This document shows, in pieces, positions 26,923-35,913 of a DNA stretch of 64,000 nt (the first letter of the stretch is position 1; each line of letters opens with the position of its first letter). Source of the DNA: Kaistella palustris DSM 21579 (GTDB taxonomy: Bacteria; Bacteroidota; Bacteroidia; Flavobacteriales; Weeksellaceae). The stretch covers positions 124,001-188,000 of the forward strand of contig NZ_KE383812.1 in assembly GCF_000422265.1 (NCBI RefSeq), in the 5' to 3' direction. A model generated the notes under the pieces. It saw nothing but the letters and a program-made list of their open reading frames with translations. It did not search any database and was not told the origin of the DNA. The position numbers and the translations under genes were made by a program.

Positions 26923-26930
26923 CAAAGATA
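26923..26930 (-). promoter_or_regulatory. -7 promoter element TATCTTTG of polA
   Basis: TATCTTTG on the - strand is followed by only five bases (TTCCT) before the polA ATG. With the usual distance from this element to the start of transcription, the mRNA would begin at or next to the start codon. Confidence 0.5.
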
Positions 26931-27026
26931 ATATTTTTGGCGCGAAGCAGTAAGCGCGAAAGGTTAAGTTTTATTGCAAAAGATCATTTAGCCGGATAAC
27001 ATTAACGGAGAAAAAAAGATAAAAAT

Positions 27027-27605
27027 TTACGACGCGTTTGGTTGGGCTCGCCGTTGCTTACGCAGAACGTTTTGAGATATGGTGGCAAAAAGTCCGCCGA
27101 GCAGGAAACCCATAGCAGCACCCATCAGCACATCCAAAGGAAAATGTACGCCGAGATAAATCCGGCTGTAGGAAACAGTTAGCGCCCAAAAGAAAAGGAT
27201 ATACGGCAGAAATTTATAAGTGCGCCACAAAAGTAAACTCATAAATGTTGCGATGAAAAAAGTATTGGAAGCATGGCTGGAATAAAAGCCGAACTGACCG
27301 CCACATTTAACCGACCGCATCACATTCATCAGTGAAGGATCATGACAGGGCCGCAACCGGGCAACCCCAGTTTTGAAAATGCCGGCCAACTGATCGGAAA
27401 CGGTCACACCAAGTGCCACAAACACCAGAATAAAGAGCAGACTTCGCAGTCCAAAATTTTTGAAAAGAAGATACAGGAAAATGAAATAAAGCGGAAACCA
27501 GATCCAGGTTTCGGAAAGGAGAATCCAAAACTGATCAAAGGTGGAACTTCCGAGGTTATTGAGATACAGAAAAGCCTGCCGGTCGTCCTGAACAAGTTCG
27601 TACAT
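27027..27605 (-). CDS. PAP2-family phosphatase
   Basis: A 192-residue inner-membrane PAP2 phosphatase with the three signature blocks: KTGVARLRP (K-x6-RP), YSSHAS (the PSGH equivalent) and SRIYLGVHFPLD (SR-x5-H-x3-D). Five to six helices are visible. Likely substrates are undecaprenyl pyrophosphate or other lipid phosphates, which would recycle the carrier used by the polysaccharide pathways, but the substrate is inference. It starts 1 nt after the TatA-like stop. Confidence 0.88.
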   Translation of the reverse strand: MYELVQDDRQAFLYLNNLGSSTFDQFWILLSETWIWFPLYFIFLYLLFKNFGLRSLLFILVFVALGVTVSDQLAGIFKTGVARLRPCHDPSLMNVMRSVKCGGQFGFYSSHASNTFFIATFMSLLLWRTYKFLPYILFFWALTVSYSRIYLGVHFPLDVLMGAAMGFLLGGLFATISQNVLRKQRRAQPNAS

Positions 27606-27606
27606 A

Positions 27607-27930
27607 TCAGCGGCTTACAGGTCCTTCATGGGTATCATCGGCGGCGAGATCCACTTTTGGGATTTCGCGTTCGGCAAGTGCTTCTTTGTTCAGGCTGGCC
27701 ATGGGATCGTAATCCTGGGCGGCCTTCTTCACGCGCTCGATCTCTTTTTTTATTTCGGAAACCGGATTGTCGGTCTCTTTCAGGATCTCGGTCTTTACAT
27801 CTTCCATAGCGCCGCGCATTTTACGTACGCCCTGACCTAAGTCGCGTGCGATCTGCGGCAGTTTATCGGGACCGAACAGCACCACGATGGCAACTGCTAC
27901 CAAAAGCATTTCTCCTATACTTAATTCCAT
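27607..27930 (-). CDS. TatA/TatB-family twin-arginine translocase subunit
   Basis: A 107-residue protein with one N-terminal helix (about 4-20), the hinge LFGPDKLPQIARDLG and an amphipathic helix (VRKMRGAMEDVKTEI), followed by an acidic tail. This is the TatA/TatB layout, and the FGPDKLP hinge is common in Bacteroidota. Subunits of this type form the channel for folded Tat substrates. It is just upstream of the PAP2 gene on the same strand. No tatC is in the window. Confidence 0.85.
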   Translation of the reverse strand: MELSIGEMLLVAVAIVVLFGPDKLPQIARDLGQGVRKMRGAMEDVKTEILKETDNPVSEIKKEIERVKKAAQDYDPMASLNKEALAEREIPKVDLAADDTHEGPVSR

Positions 27931-27999
27931 GGCGTAAAATTACAAAAGTTTATAAGATGAAGTTTAATTTCGAAAATTATTATTTCCCATTCATTTCCG

Positions 28000-29223
28000 T
28001 TAATGCTGTCTTTTTTTATGAAAGACAAAATACACAATAACAACACTGGTCAGCATTAACAAAAAACCAAGGAAGAACGGTGCCCCGGGAAATTTAAACG
28101 GTGCCGCATCGTGGGTAAAGTAATAAAAAGTGTTGGTCATAAGCGGTGGCCCGACAATCGCCGTCAGACTTACGAGACTTGCCAGCGCACCCTGCAGTTC
28201 ACCCTGCTCGTTTTTCGGAACCTGTGCCGAAATTACAGACTGTAGCGCCGGCCCCGCGATTCCGCCCAGACCGTATGGGATCAGAAAGGCAAACATCATC
28301 CAGCTTTCCGTGGCAAAAGCGAACAGAATCATTCCAAAGGCGTAAAGCACAAGACCGTAGAAAATACTTTTATGGTTCCCAAGCCGCGGCTGGATGAACC
28401 TGATGAGATAACCCTGGACAAGTGCCGCCATAAAACCGGAAACGCCAAGCGAGATGCCCACCATTTTTTCGGACCAGTTGAATTTGTACATGGTAAAGAA
28501 TGTCCAGTTGGTCTGTACCGCGTGACCGGCAATGTACACAAAAACCAGCGCCGCAATAAGGCCTAAAATTTCCGGATGCTTGCGGAGCTGTAGCAGGGAG
28601 CCCACAGGATTGGCACGCCGCCAGTTGAATGGCCGCCGGTTTTCCTTGCCCAGACTTTCCGGCAGGATAAATAAACCGTAGAGGAAATTCACCAGACAAA
28701 GCGCCGACGCCGCATAAAAAGGAATCCGCGCACCATATTGCCCCAAAAACCCGCCAAGTACGGGACCCACTATAAAACCGACTCCGAAAGCCGCACCGAT
28801 CATTCCGAAATTTTTGGCACGGTCTTCATCAGTCGAGACATCAGCGATGTATGCACTTGCAGTGGTGATACTTGCGCCGGTAACTCCGGAAAGTATGCGG
28901 CCGACAAAAAGCCAGAAGATACTGGGCGCCAGCGCCTGAATAAGAAAGTTGAGTGAAAAGCCGAGCAGTGAAAAAAGGATGATCGGTCTGCGCCCAAACT
29001 TATCACTGAGGCCACCTAAAACCGAAGCAAAAATAAACTGCATGCCGGCATAGGCGAAACTGAGCCAGCCGCCATACTGCGAAGCGACACTCAGATCGGC
29101 GGTATGCACGAGTTCCTGTATGAGTTTGGGAACCACCGGAATTACAATTCCCCACCCCGTAATATCGATCAGCAGCGTGATGAAGATAAATCCAACGGCC
29201 GCAGATTTTTGATTTTTTTTCAT
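28000..29223 (-). CDS. Tet-type (TCR) MFS transporter
   Basis: A 407-residue 12-helix major facilitator of the TetA-like drug:H+ antiporter type: [16 protein letters not shown] in helix 1, motif A as [20 protein letters not shown], and the motif C-like [19 protein letters not shown] in helix 5. Such chromosomal copies in Flavobacteriia export unknown compounds, and sequence does not show tetracycline resistance. No TetR-type regulator lies next to it. Confidence 0.85.
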   Translation of the reverse strand: MKKNQKSAAVGFIFITLLIDITGWGIVIPVVPKLIQELVHTADLSVASQYGGWLSFAYAGMQFIFASVLGGLSDKFGRRPIILFSLLGFSLNFLIQALAPSIFWLFVGRILSGVTGASITTASAYIADVSTDEDRAKNFGMIGAAFGVGFIVGPVLGGFLGQYGARIPFYAASALCLVNFLYGLFILPESLGKENRRPFNWRRANPVGSLLQLRKHPEILGLIAALVFVYIAGHAVQTNWTFFTMYKFNWSEKMVGISLGVSGFMAALVQGYLIRFIQPRLGNHKSIFYGLVLYAFGMILFAFATESWMMFAFLIPYGLGGIAGPALQSVISAQVPKNEQGELQGALASLVSLTAIVGPPLMTNTFYYFTHDAAPFKFPGAPFFLGFLLMLTSVVIVYFVFHKKRQH

Positions 29224-29377
29224 TGCAGTGGCAAAGATAGTTTTTTAGCAGATTTTGCGGAGAAATTTCTAATGTCGGCACACCTCATTAAAACACAATC
29301 GGTTCTGCAGCCCGGCTTTGAGTGATCCCGAAAAAGCGCGAGGGAGCGGAAGATGGAAACAGCTACAAATAAAATAC

Positions 29378-29407
29378 AAAAAAAATGTCCCTCTTTCGAA
29401 GGACATT
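29378..29407 (-). terminator. rho-independent terminator of secDF
   Basis: On the - strand AATGTCC pairs with GGACATT around a 10-nt loop, followed by a run of T. It starts 17 nt after the secDF stop codon. Confidence 0.85.
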
Positions 29408-29423
29408 GAATATAATAAGTCAA

Positions 29424-32345
29424 TTATTTCTTGGTTCGTTTGTCGATCACCTCTACATCGACGGTGGTTTTACCGTGCGGATTTTCTTCTTTCCGGCGGC
29501 CTTTCAGGAAATCATAAGCGATTGCCGAGGATACGAAGATCGATGAGTACGTACCAAACGCAATACCCAAAAGTAACGCAAACATAAATCCTCGCAGGTT
29601 CTCACCACCGAAAATAAATATCGCCAGGATCACAAGAACGGTTGTAAATGAGGTGTTAAAGGTTCTGCCCAAAGTACTCGAGATTGAATCATCGAATAGT
29701 CCGGCAAGTGTAAGCGATTTTTTCTCACGTAAATACTCACGGATCCTGTCGAATACGATCACCGTATCGTTAATGGAATAACCCAGAACGGTAAGGATCG
29801 CCGCAATGAAATCCTGGTTGATCTCCATATTGAACGGCATGTATTTATGAAGCAGCGAGTAGGTTCCCAAAATAATGATCGCATCGTGCGCCAAACCAAC
29901 AACCGCTCCCAGTGAGAACTGCCATCTGCGGAAACGCAGTAAGATGTAAAGGAAAATACCGCCAAGTGCTGCGATCACCGCAAACATACCACCGGTTTTA
30001 ATATCGTCGGCTACGGTAGGTCCTACTTTAGTAGAGGACACGATTCCGGCGTGACCGGCATCAGCAGATTTAAAATCCTTCAGCGAAAGGTTGGCAGGAA
30101 GATCCTGTTTCAGTCCCTGGAATAATTTTTCCTCGATGGTCTGGTCAGCTTTCAGTGATTCGTCATCGATAAGATAATCGGTAGAAATTTTCAGCTGATT
30201 GTTGTTACCAAATGTCTTTGCTTCAACTGCCGAGTTCTTGCCATCTTCTGTCTGGAAGAGTTTTGCAAGGCTAGCTTCGGCTGCTGTAGCATCAACAGGT
30301 TTTTCAAATTTCACCACGTAGTTTCGTCCGCCGGTGAAATCGATACCATATTTAAAGCCATTAACGGCGATAGAAATAATACTCGCAACGGTAAGGAATG
30401 CAGAGATCATATAGGCGTATTTTCTTTTTCCGATAAAATCGATCCAGACATTTCTGAAAAGATTTTTCGTAGGTGGCGTCCATACAGAAAGACTTTTTCC
30501 TTTGTTCAGTCTTGCAAAGATCATCACTCTGGATAAAAGAACGGAAGTAAAGAAGGTCATTAAAATACCGATGATCAGGGTAACTGCGAAACCTTTGATC
30601 GGTCCTGTTCCGAAAATATACAGCACGATTGCGGTAAGGATCGTGGTGGAGTGACCATCGATGATTGCGGAAAGTGCGTGTTTGAAACCATCTTTATAAG
30701 CTTCGAGAATATTTTTCCCGGCAAAGAGTTCTTCTTTGGTCCTTTCGTAAATAATTACGTTGGTATCCACCGCCATCGCCATAGAAAGTACGATACCCGC
30801 TATACCAGGTAGGGTTAAGGTCGCATCCACAGAATCCATGATCCCGAAGATGTAGAATAAGTTGATGATCATGGCGATCACCGCATAAATTCCGGCACCA
30901 CCATAATAGAAAATAATGTACGCAACCACGACAAGGAATGCGATGAAGAAGGAAAGCATACCGGCGTTGATGGATTCAGCGCCCAATGAAGGTCCGACCA
31001 CATCGGCCTGTACGATCTTGGCACTGGCAGGCAGTTTACCCGCACCTAAAACATCGACAAGATCCTGCGCTTCCTGCTGGGAGAAATTTCCGGAGATCTG
31101 CGTTCTTCCGTTTGGAATTTCGTTGACCACATTTGGCGCGGTGTACACCACATTATCCAAGGTTACGGCTACAGGTTTGTTTACGTTTTTCGCTGTTAAA
31201 GTTTTCCAGTCTTTGGAACCTTTGGAATCCATCTGCATATCAACCACTACCCTGCCCATTTCGTCGTAATTTACGCGGGCAGATTCTACAGCACCGTCAA
31301 CCGGAGCTTTCTGGTTAATGTTTCCACGGATGGCGTAAAGCACCAAACTGTTTTCGTCGTTGGCTTCGGGCTTGTAACCCCACACAAACTGCGAATATTT
31401 AATGTTGTTCGGACGAAGTTTCTTGGCAATATCTGAATTCAGAACTTTGTTTACCACGGCAGTATCTGCAAGTTTGATATTCCCGACACCGTTTGAACGG
31501 AGTGTACCAAGGTTCATTAAGTTTACAAAATTCGTGGTTTTTGGAATTCCAAGAGAATCACCTTTCAAGGCGATTACCGCATTCAACTGTTCGAAGTAAG
31601 GTAAGATTTCCTGCGGCTGCTGCACTTCCCAGAACTGAAGTTTTGCGGAAGTCTGAAGCATTTTCTTCACACGGTCGATATCTTTGATACCCGGCATTTC
31701 CACAGAAATCCGTCCGGTTCCCGGCACGCGCTGAACGTTTGGCTGTGTAACACCCATTTTATCGATACGCGTTCTGATCACTTCATAAGCTGCGCCTTCA
31801 GATGCTGAGATTTTTCTTCGGATGATGTTTTTTACCTCTTCATCTGTTGAATTATATTTGATCTCGCTAAGGTTGGTATTCCCGAAAATTTCGGGATCGG
31901 CAAGTTTAAGGTTGGTTCCTTTTTCCTTGTTTACGGCTTCGAATTCTGTAAAGAAATTATCGATGTAGCTTTTGGTAGAATTTTTCTGGGCTTTATCGGT
32001 TCTGTCCAGCGTTTCCAAAAGAATAGGATTGGTAGAATACTGGGTAAGATCATTAACAAGATCTCTGTGGTTGATTTCCAAAAGCACGTTGATACCGCCT
32101 TTCAGATCCAGACCCAACTTCATTTCCTTTTCTTTCGCTTTGGAATAATACAGTTTTGTAAAACCGAGATTCAGGGTGTCTTTGGAAAGACGGGCCATCT
32201 CTTTTTGATATTTTACAGGATCGTTCCCTGCGTATTCTGTGGCCTGTTTTTCAATTTTACTTGCATACCAGGTTGGTAACAATTCATTAAGACAAATAAG
32301 TCCCAGAATAACCGCAACGAGCGTAATAAGTCCTTTTCCTTGCAT
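29424..32345 (-). CDS. secDF: fused SecD-SecF protein translocase subunit
   Basis: A 973-residue natural fusion of SecD and SecF. The SecD half has LGLDLKGGINVLLEI (D1), a long P1 periplasmic domain, and helices including AMAMAVDTNVIIYERTKEEL. The SecF half has GIDFTGGRNYVVKF (D5-like) and YSINDTVIVFDRIRE. It uses the proton gradient to help SecYEG export proteins, here including T9SS cargo. Single-chain SecDF is normal in Bacteroidota. The gene stands alone between a -7 element and a terminator. Confidence 0.96.
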   Translation of the reverse strand: MQGKGLITLVAVILGLICLNELLPTWYASKIEKQATEYAGNDPVKYQKEMARLSKDTLNLGFTKLYYSKAKEKEMKLGLDLKGGINVLLEINHRDLVNDLTQYSTNPILLETLDRTDKAQKNSTKSYIDNFFTEFEAVNKEKGTNLKLADPEIFGNTNLSEIKYNSTDEEVKNIIRRKISASEGAAYEVIRTRIDKMGVTQPNVQRVPGTGRISVEMPGIKDIDRVKKMLQTSAKLQFWEVQQPQEILPYFEQLNAVIALKGDSLGIPKTTNFVNLMNLGTLRSNGVGNIKLADTAVVNKVLNSDIAKKLRPNNIKYSQFVWGYKPEANDENSLVLYAIRGNINQKAPVDGAVESARVNYDEMGRVVVDMQMDSKGSKDWKTLTAKNVNKPVAVTLDNVVYTAPNVVNEIPNGRTQISGNFSQQEAQDLVDVLGAGKLPASAKIVQADVVGPSLGAESINAGMLSFFIAFLVVVAYIIFYYGGAGIYAVIAMIINLFYIFGIMDSVDATLTLPGIAGIVLSMAMAVDTNVIIYERTKEELFAGKNILEAYKDGFKHALSAIIDGHSTTILTAIVLYIFGTGPIKGFAVTLIIGILMTFFTSVLLSRVMIFARLNKGKSLSVWTPPTKNLFRNVWIDFIGKRKYAYMISAFLTVASIISIAVNGFKYGIDFTGGRNYVVKFEKPVDATAAEASLAKLFQTEDGKNSAVEAKTFGNNNQLKISTDYLIDDESLKADQTIEEKLFQGLKQDLPANLSLKDFKSADAGHAGIVSSTKVGPTVADDIKTGGMFAVIAALGGIFLYILLRFRRWQFSLGAVVGLAHDAIIILGTYSLLHKYMPFNMEINQDFIAAILTVLGYSINDTVIVFDRIREYLREKKSLTLAGLFDDSISSTLGRTFNTSFTTVLVILAIFIFGGENLRGFMFALLLGIAFGTYSSIFVSSAIAYDFLKGRRKEENPHGKTTVDVEVIDKRTKK

Positions 32346-32379
32346 TGTTAATAGTTTACAACATTAAAATTATAGTCGG

Positions 32380-32387
32380 CAAATATA
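32380..32387 (-). promoter_or_regulatory. -7 promoter element TATATTTG of secDF
   Basis: A perfect TAnnTTTG lies on the - strand 34 nt before the secDF ATG. A TTG further upstream is only 13 nt away, shorter than the usual spacing. Confidence 0.5.
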
Positions 32388-32577
32388 ATGATTTTCACTA
32401 CAATTAAGAATTATTTAACAGTTCATTTTAAAATTTCCTTCATGCTTGCAGGCCAAAGGGTTTCAGTTCCGCAAGAGCTGAATTATATTACTGAAAAATC
32501 GTTAAGCTTTTGGTACAAAAGCGCAGTAAAACAACAATAAAATAAAACATGATCCCGCCGGAAAGTCGCGGTGTTTG

Positions 32578-33102
32578 TTATGAAACCCGAATCTCGAAGT
32601 AGCACACCTCTGCATCCTGATAGTGCGCCTGCAGGCCGGAGCTGTCCTTCAGTTTACGCATACCCAAAAAGCCGAAACCGCAGCTTTTATAATGATTGAT
32701 GAGCCGGTCGTTTTGGCCGCAGGTGTCCATACGAACAAACTTTTTCCCCGTTTCATTCGCAAAATCCTTCGCCCAGTCTGCAATGAGCTGCACAAAATTA
32801 TTGCCGCGGAATTCGGGATTGGTTGCAATGCGGTGAAGGTAGATGGCATCACCGTTTTCCCGGTCTTCCCAAATCTGCGGATCGGCAAAAGTGATGGCCC
32901 AGATACAGGCGATTTTATTGTCGATCACCATTTTAAACTGGCGGTTTTCAAGAACTTCGGCAGCGATAAAATCCCGATCAAATTCCGGCCACACATTACC
33001 TGGGAAATGTTCTTTCTGGTAAGCGGTTGCCAAAGCACAGAGCCGCATGATTTCGGGAATATCATCGGGTGTACTGTTCGTTATTCGCAGGTTTTCGGTC
33101 AT
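32578..33102 (-). CDS. GNAT-family N-acetyltransferase
   Basis: A 174-residue GNAT protein. The acetyl-CoA loop region appears as LHRIATNPEFRGNNFVQLIADWAKDFA, followed by FVRMDTCGQNDRLINHYKSCGFGFLGMRKL, the beta5-alpha4 end of the fold. The substrate is unknown. It is monocistronic and lies between secDF and hemN. Confidence 0.85.
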   Translation of the reverse strand: MTENLRITNSTPDDIPEIMRLCALATAYQKEHFPGNVWPEFDRDFIAAEVLENRQFKMVIDNKIACIWAITFADPQIWEDRENGDAIYLHRIATNPEFRGNNFVQLIADWAKDFANETGKKFVRMDTCGQNDRLINHYKSCGFGFLGMRKLKDSSGLQAHYQDAEVCYFEIRVS

Positions 33103-33261
33103 CGAAATATTTATTTAAAGAAGTACTTTTAAAGGTTTAATACCTGAAATTTCAGGTGAAAGATAAATTCTTCCGGTTTTCGTAAAGATAGCAATTCCGG
33201 ACACAGAAAGAAAACCTACCAATTTCCCGGCTGTCGGTAAACGCCGATAAGTTTTTAAACC

Positions 33262-33288
33262 AAAAAAAAGCAGCTCCTGAAAGCTGCT
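33262..33288 (-). terminator. rho-independent terminator of hemN
   Basis: On the - strand AGCAGCT pairs with AGCTGCT, followed by eight T. It lies just after the hemN stop. Confidence 0.85.
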
Positions 33289-33310
33289 CCTGTAATACTT
33301 ACTCCTTATA

Positions 33311-34669
33311 TTATATGGTCATCGAGAAAATGCGCGTTTCGGGTTTGTTGCGCATCATTCTCAGGTCAAAGGTCATCGCCACGTTTCTGGTGAAAGCACG
33401 GCCTTTGTCGGTGATTTTTATTTTATTGTCTGAAATTTCGACCAGACCGTCGGTTTCCATTTCTTTTAATGCGTCCAGGGCATTTTCGATCTCCGGAAAA
33501 CTGGTCTGCAGGTCCCACGATGTTTCCAGGCGGCACATCAGATTAAGGATGTGTCTGCGGATCACCAGGTCTTCTTCGTTAAGGATATGTCCGCGTGTTA
33601 CCGGAATAATTCCCTGAGCAACGGTCTGCTGATATTTCTCCACACTTTTTTCGTTCTGTGCAAAAGCGTACCAAGAATCGGAAATCGCTGACATGCCAAG
33701 CCCAACCATCAGCTGGGTTTTGCTGGATGAATATCCCATGAAATTACGGTGGATATCGCCGGAAATCATCGACTGATAAAGGTCGTCGTGCGGCAGGGCA
33801 AAGTGATCCATGCCGACTTCGATATAACCTAATTCTTCGAGCAGGCGTTTTCCGTTTTCATAGAGTTTTCTTTTCTCTTCGCCGCTTGGCAGGTCATTTT
33901 CATCGAAACCCCGTTGACCAACGCCTTTGATCCAGGGCACGTGGGCATAAGAATAAAATGCCAGACGGTCAGGTTTGAGTTCGAGCGTTTTACGGATCGT
34001 AAATTCCATTTTTTCCCAGGTGTGAAAAGGAAGGCCGAAAACCAGGTCATGCGAAACACCTTTGTAGCCGATCTCGCGTGCCCAGTCGGTCACGTTCTTT
34101 ACATTTTCGAAAGGCTGTATCCTGTTGATGGCTTTCTGAACCTGCGGATCGTAATCCTGCACGCCAAAACTCGCTCTGCGGAAACCAAGGTCATACAAAG
34201 TCTGCAAATGATCGCGGGTGGTATTGTTCGGATGACCTTCAAAAGAAAATTCCGGATTCTCAGCGATCTCGGCTTTTGCAAAGATACCTTCCAGAAGCAG
34301 CCGGAGATTTGCCGGCGAAAAGAAAGTCGGCGTACCGCCGCCTAAGTGCAGCTCCTTGATCTTGGGTGTCCGGCCGAAAAGTTTTACGTAAAGATCCCAT
34401 TCCTGCAGTACACTTTCGAGATACGGCGTTTCTACGGAATGCTGCTTCGTGATTCTCTTGTGACACGCACAGAAGGTGCATAACTGCTCACAAAAAGGCA
34501 GGTGAATGTAGATCGAGATCCCTTCGGAATCATTGGTTTCATTAAATGTTCTGATCACAGACTGCTGCCACAGTTCACTGCTGAAACTGCTGTCGTCCCA
34601 AAAAGGAACCGTAGGATAAGAGGTGTAGCGCGGTCCTGGAATATTGTATTTATCGATTAAAGAACTCAT
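33311..34669 (-). CDS. hemN: oxygen-independent coproporphyrinogen III oxidase (HemN)
   Basis: A 452-residue radical-SAM enzyme. The iron-sulfur motif C-x3-C-x2-C-x-C is at Cys60, 64, 67 and 69 (LPFCEQLCTFCACH), followed by HLGGGTPTFFSP. The N-terminal YNIPGPRYTSYPTVPFW is diagnostic of true HemN rather than HemW. It decarboxylates two propionates of coproporphyrinogen III in haem synthesis without oxygen. A TATTTTTG element lies about 57 nt upstream. Confidence 0.95.
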   Translation of the reverse strand: MSSLIDKYNIPGPRYTSYPTVPFWDDSSFSSELWQQSVIRTFNETNDSEGISIYIHLPFCEQLCTFCACHKRITKQHSVETPYLESVLQEWDLYVKLFGRTPKIKELHLGGGTPTFFSPANLRLLLEGIFAKAEIAENPEFSFEGHPNNTTRDHLQTLYDLGFRRASFGVQDYDPQVQKAINRIQPFENVKNVTDWAREIGYKGVSHDLVFGLPFHTWEKMEFTIRKTLELKPDRLAFYSYAHVPWIKGVGQRGFDENDLPSGEEKRKLYENGKRLLEELGYIEVGMDHFALPHDDLYQSMISGDIHRNFMGYSSSKTQLMVGLGMSAISDSWYAFAQNEKSVEKYQQTVAQGIIPVTRGHILNEEDLVIRRHILNLMCRLETSWDLQTSFPEIENALDALKEMETDGLVEISDNKIKITDKGRAFTRNVAMTFDLRMMRNKPETRIFSMTI

Positions 34670-34725
34670 TCTGAAATTTATATTTTTAAAAACATGAAGT
34701 AAACTCCCTGTGGAATTTCATGGTG

Positions 34726-34733
34726 CAAAAATA
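34726..34733 (-). promoter_or_regulatory. -7 promoter element TATTTTTG of hemN
   Basis: A perfect TAnnTTTG on the - strand, followed by a leader of about 56 nt before the hemN ATG. No clear -33 element was found. Confidence 0.45.
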
Positions 34734-34826
34734 CAAAATATGTAAAGAGGAGCGAAAGTTTTGGGTATGACATTTAAAAGGGTTGAAAAGCGGATCATAC
34801 GTGATCTTTTTTCCAGCTCACCATTT

Positions 34827-35849
34827 TTATTTTAAAGTCATTTTGATGATGCGGTTTTTTCCGGCGAAAACCACGGTGTTTGAATCGATCCACTCGCAGA
34901 CGTAAAGGCCTTTTTCTTCGGAGATGATTTTCCAGGTTTTGCCGTAATCGCTGGAAAATTCAATGTTCTGATCACCGACTGCAATGATGTCTTTCCCTTT
35001 CGATTTCGGCCGGAATTTCACGCAGGTTTTATAACCGCCGTTTGTTCCGGATGCCTGGATCTGCCAGGTTTTTCCACCGTCATTTGTGGTTGCGATATTG
35101 TTGATGTTTTCGGCCTGTTTCGTATAATCTCCGCCAACTGCGATGCCGAAATTTTTGTCGTAGAAGTCGAGGGAATATATTCCTGTGGAAGAAGTTCCCT
35201 GGATGAAAGGCGTTTCAAAAGCTTCCCAGGTAAAAGGGTCACTCCAGGAAAATTTGAAAATTCTGGCTCTCATTCCGCCGGTGGCGATCCAAACTTTACC
35301 GCTTTTCATGGCGATATTGGTATTGCTTGCCGCGAAATGTGCTTCACCGGGAGAATATTTGGGGAAGTCAGGCCTTACTATTTCATGAGGATTTGCAATA
35401 TTTTTAAAAAAAATTAGAGGATTTGCACTTCCACTCTTATTGGGATCACTTACGGCTATTCCTCTGTCGAACTTATCAAAAATAAACGCATCATAAAAAG
35501 CAGTTTTTGCAGTATCTATCTTTTGAACTGAATGATTCAACGTCTTCTTATTAATTTTAAAAAGGAAAGCCGGACTTAAAATATTTATGGTATAAAAGTA
35601 TTTGCTGTCCTGCGCCAGTGTTCGGAATTCGAATTTTTCCTCCGAAAGTTTTATCTGCTTTTTATCCGCAGGATCTTTTAAACTCACATAACCGAACTTA
35701 GAATCGGTTCCGGAATACCAGACTTTATTGTCCCAGACCTGCAGGGCCCGAATGCTGATTTTATCCTGAAGTAAAGTCTGGAATTCGACTTTCTGGGCGA
35801 AAGCGACCTTTAAAAATAAAACAAGTACAAGCGCAAGATACTTTTTCAT
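34827..35849 (-). CDS. exported beta-propeller (BNR/YCF48-like) protein
   Basis: A 340-residue exported protein with signal peptide MKKYLALVLVLFLKVAFAQ. Repeated blades with Asp-box patterns are seen, for example TTNDGGKTWQIQASG and EFSSDYGKTWKIIS, as in sialidase/BNR and YCF48-like propellers. Annotated relatives in Chryseobacterium are often called oxidoreductases without proof. No catalytic residues can be named, and a binding or scaffold role is equally likely. Confidence 0.72.
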   Translation of the reverse strand: MKKYLALVLVLFLKVAFAQKVEFQTLLQDKISIRALQVWDNKVWYSGTDSKFGYVSLKDPADKKQIKLSEEKFEFRTLAQDSKYFYTINILSPAFLFKINKKTLNHSVQKIDTAKTAFYDAFIFDKFDRGIAVSDPNKSGSANPLIFFKNIANPHEIVRPDFPKYSPGEAHFAASNTNIAMKSGKVWIATGGMRARIFKFSWSDPFTWEAFETPFIQGTSSTGIYSLDFYDKNFGIAVGGDYTKQAENINNIATTNDGGKTWQIQASGTNGGYKTCVKFRPKSKGKDIIAVGDQNIEFSSDYGKTWKIISEEKGLYVCEWIDSNTVVFAGKNRIIKMTLK

Positions 35850-35870
35850 ACGTTTTTAAACTTTAAAAAT

Positions 35871-35897
35871 AAAAAAATCCCGCCACATGGGACGGGA
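35871..35897 (-). terminator. rho-independent terminator of the amino-acid permease gene
   Basis: On the - strand TCCCG pairs with CGGGA, with weaker pairs extending the stem, followed by seven T. It lies just after the permease stop codon. Confidence 0.75.
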
Positions 35898-35913
35898 AAT
35901 AAATAACTCAATC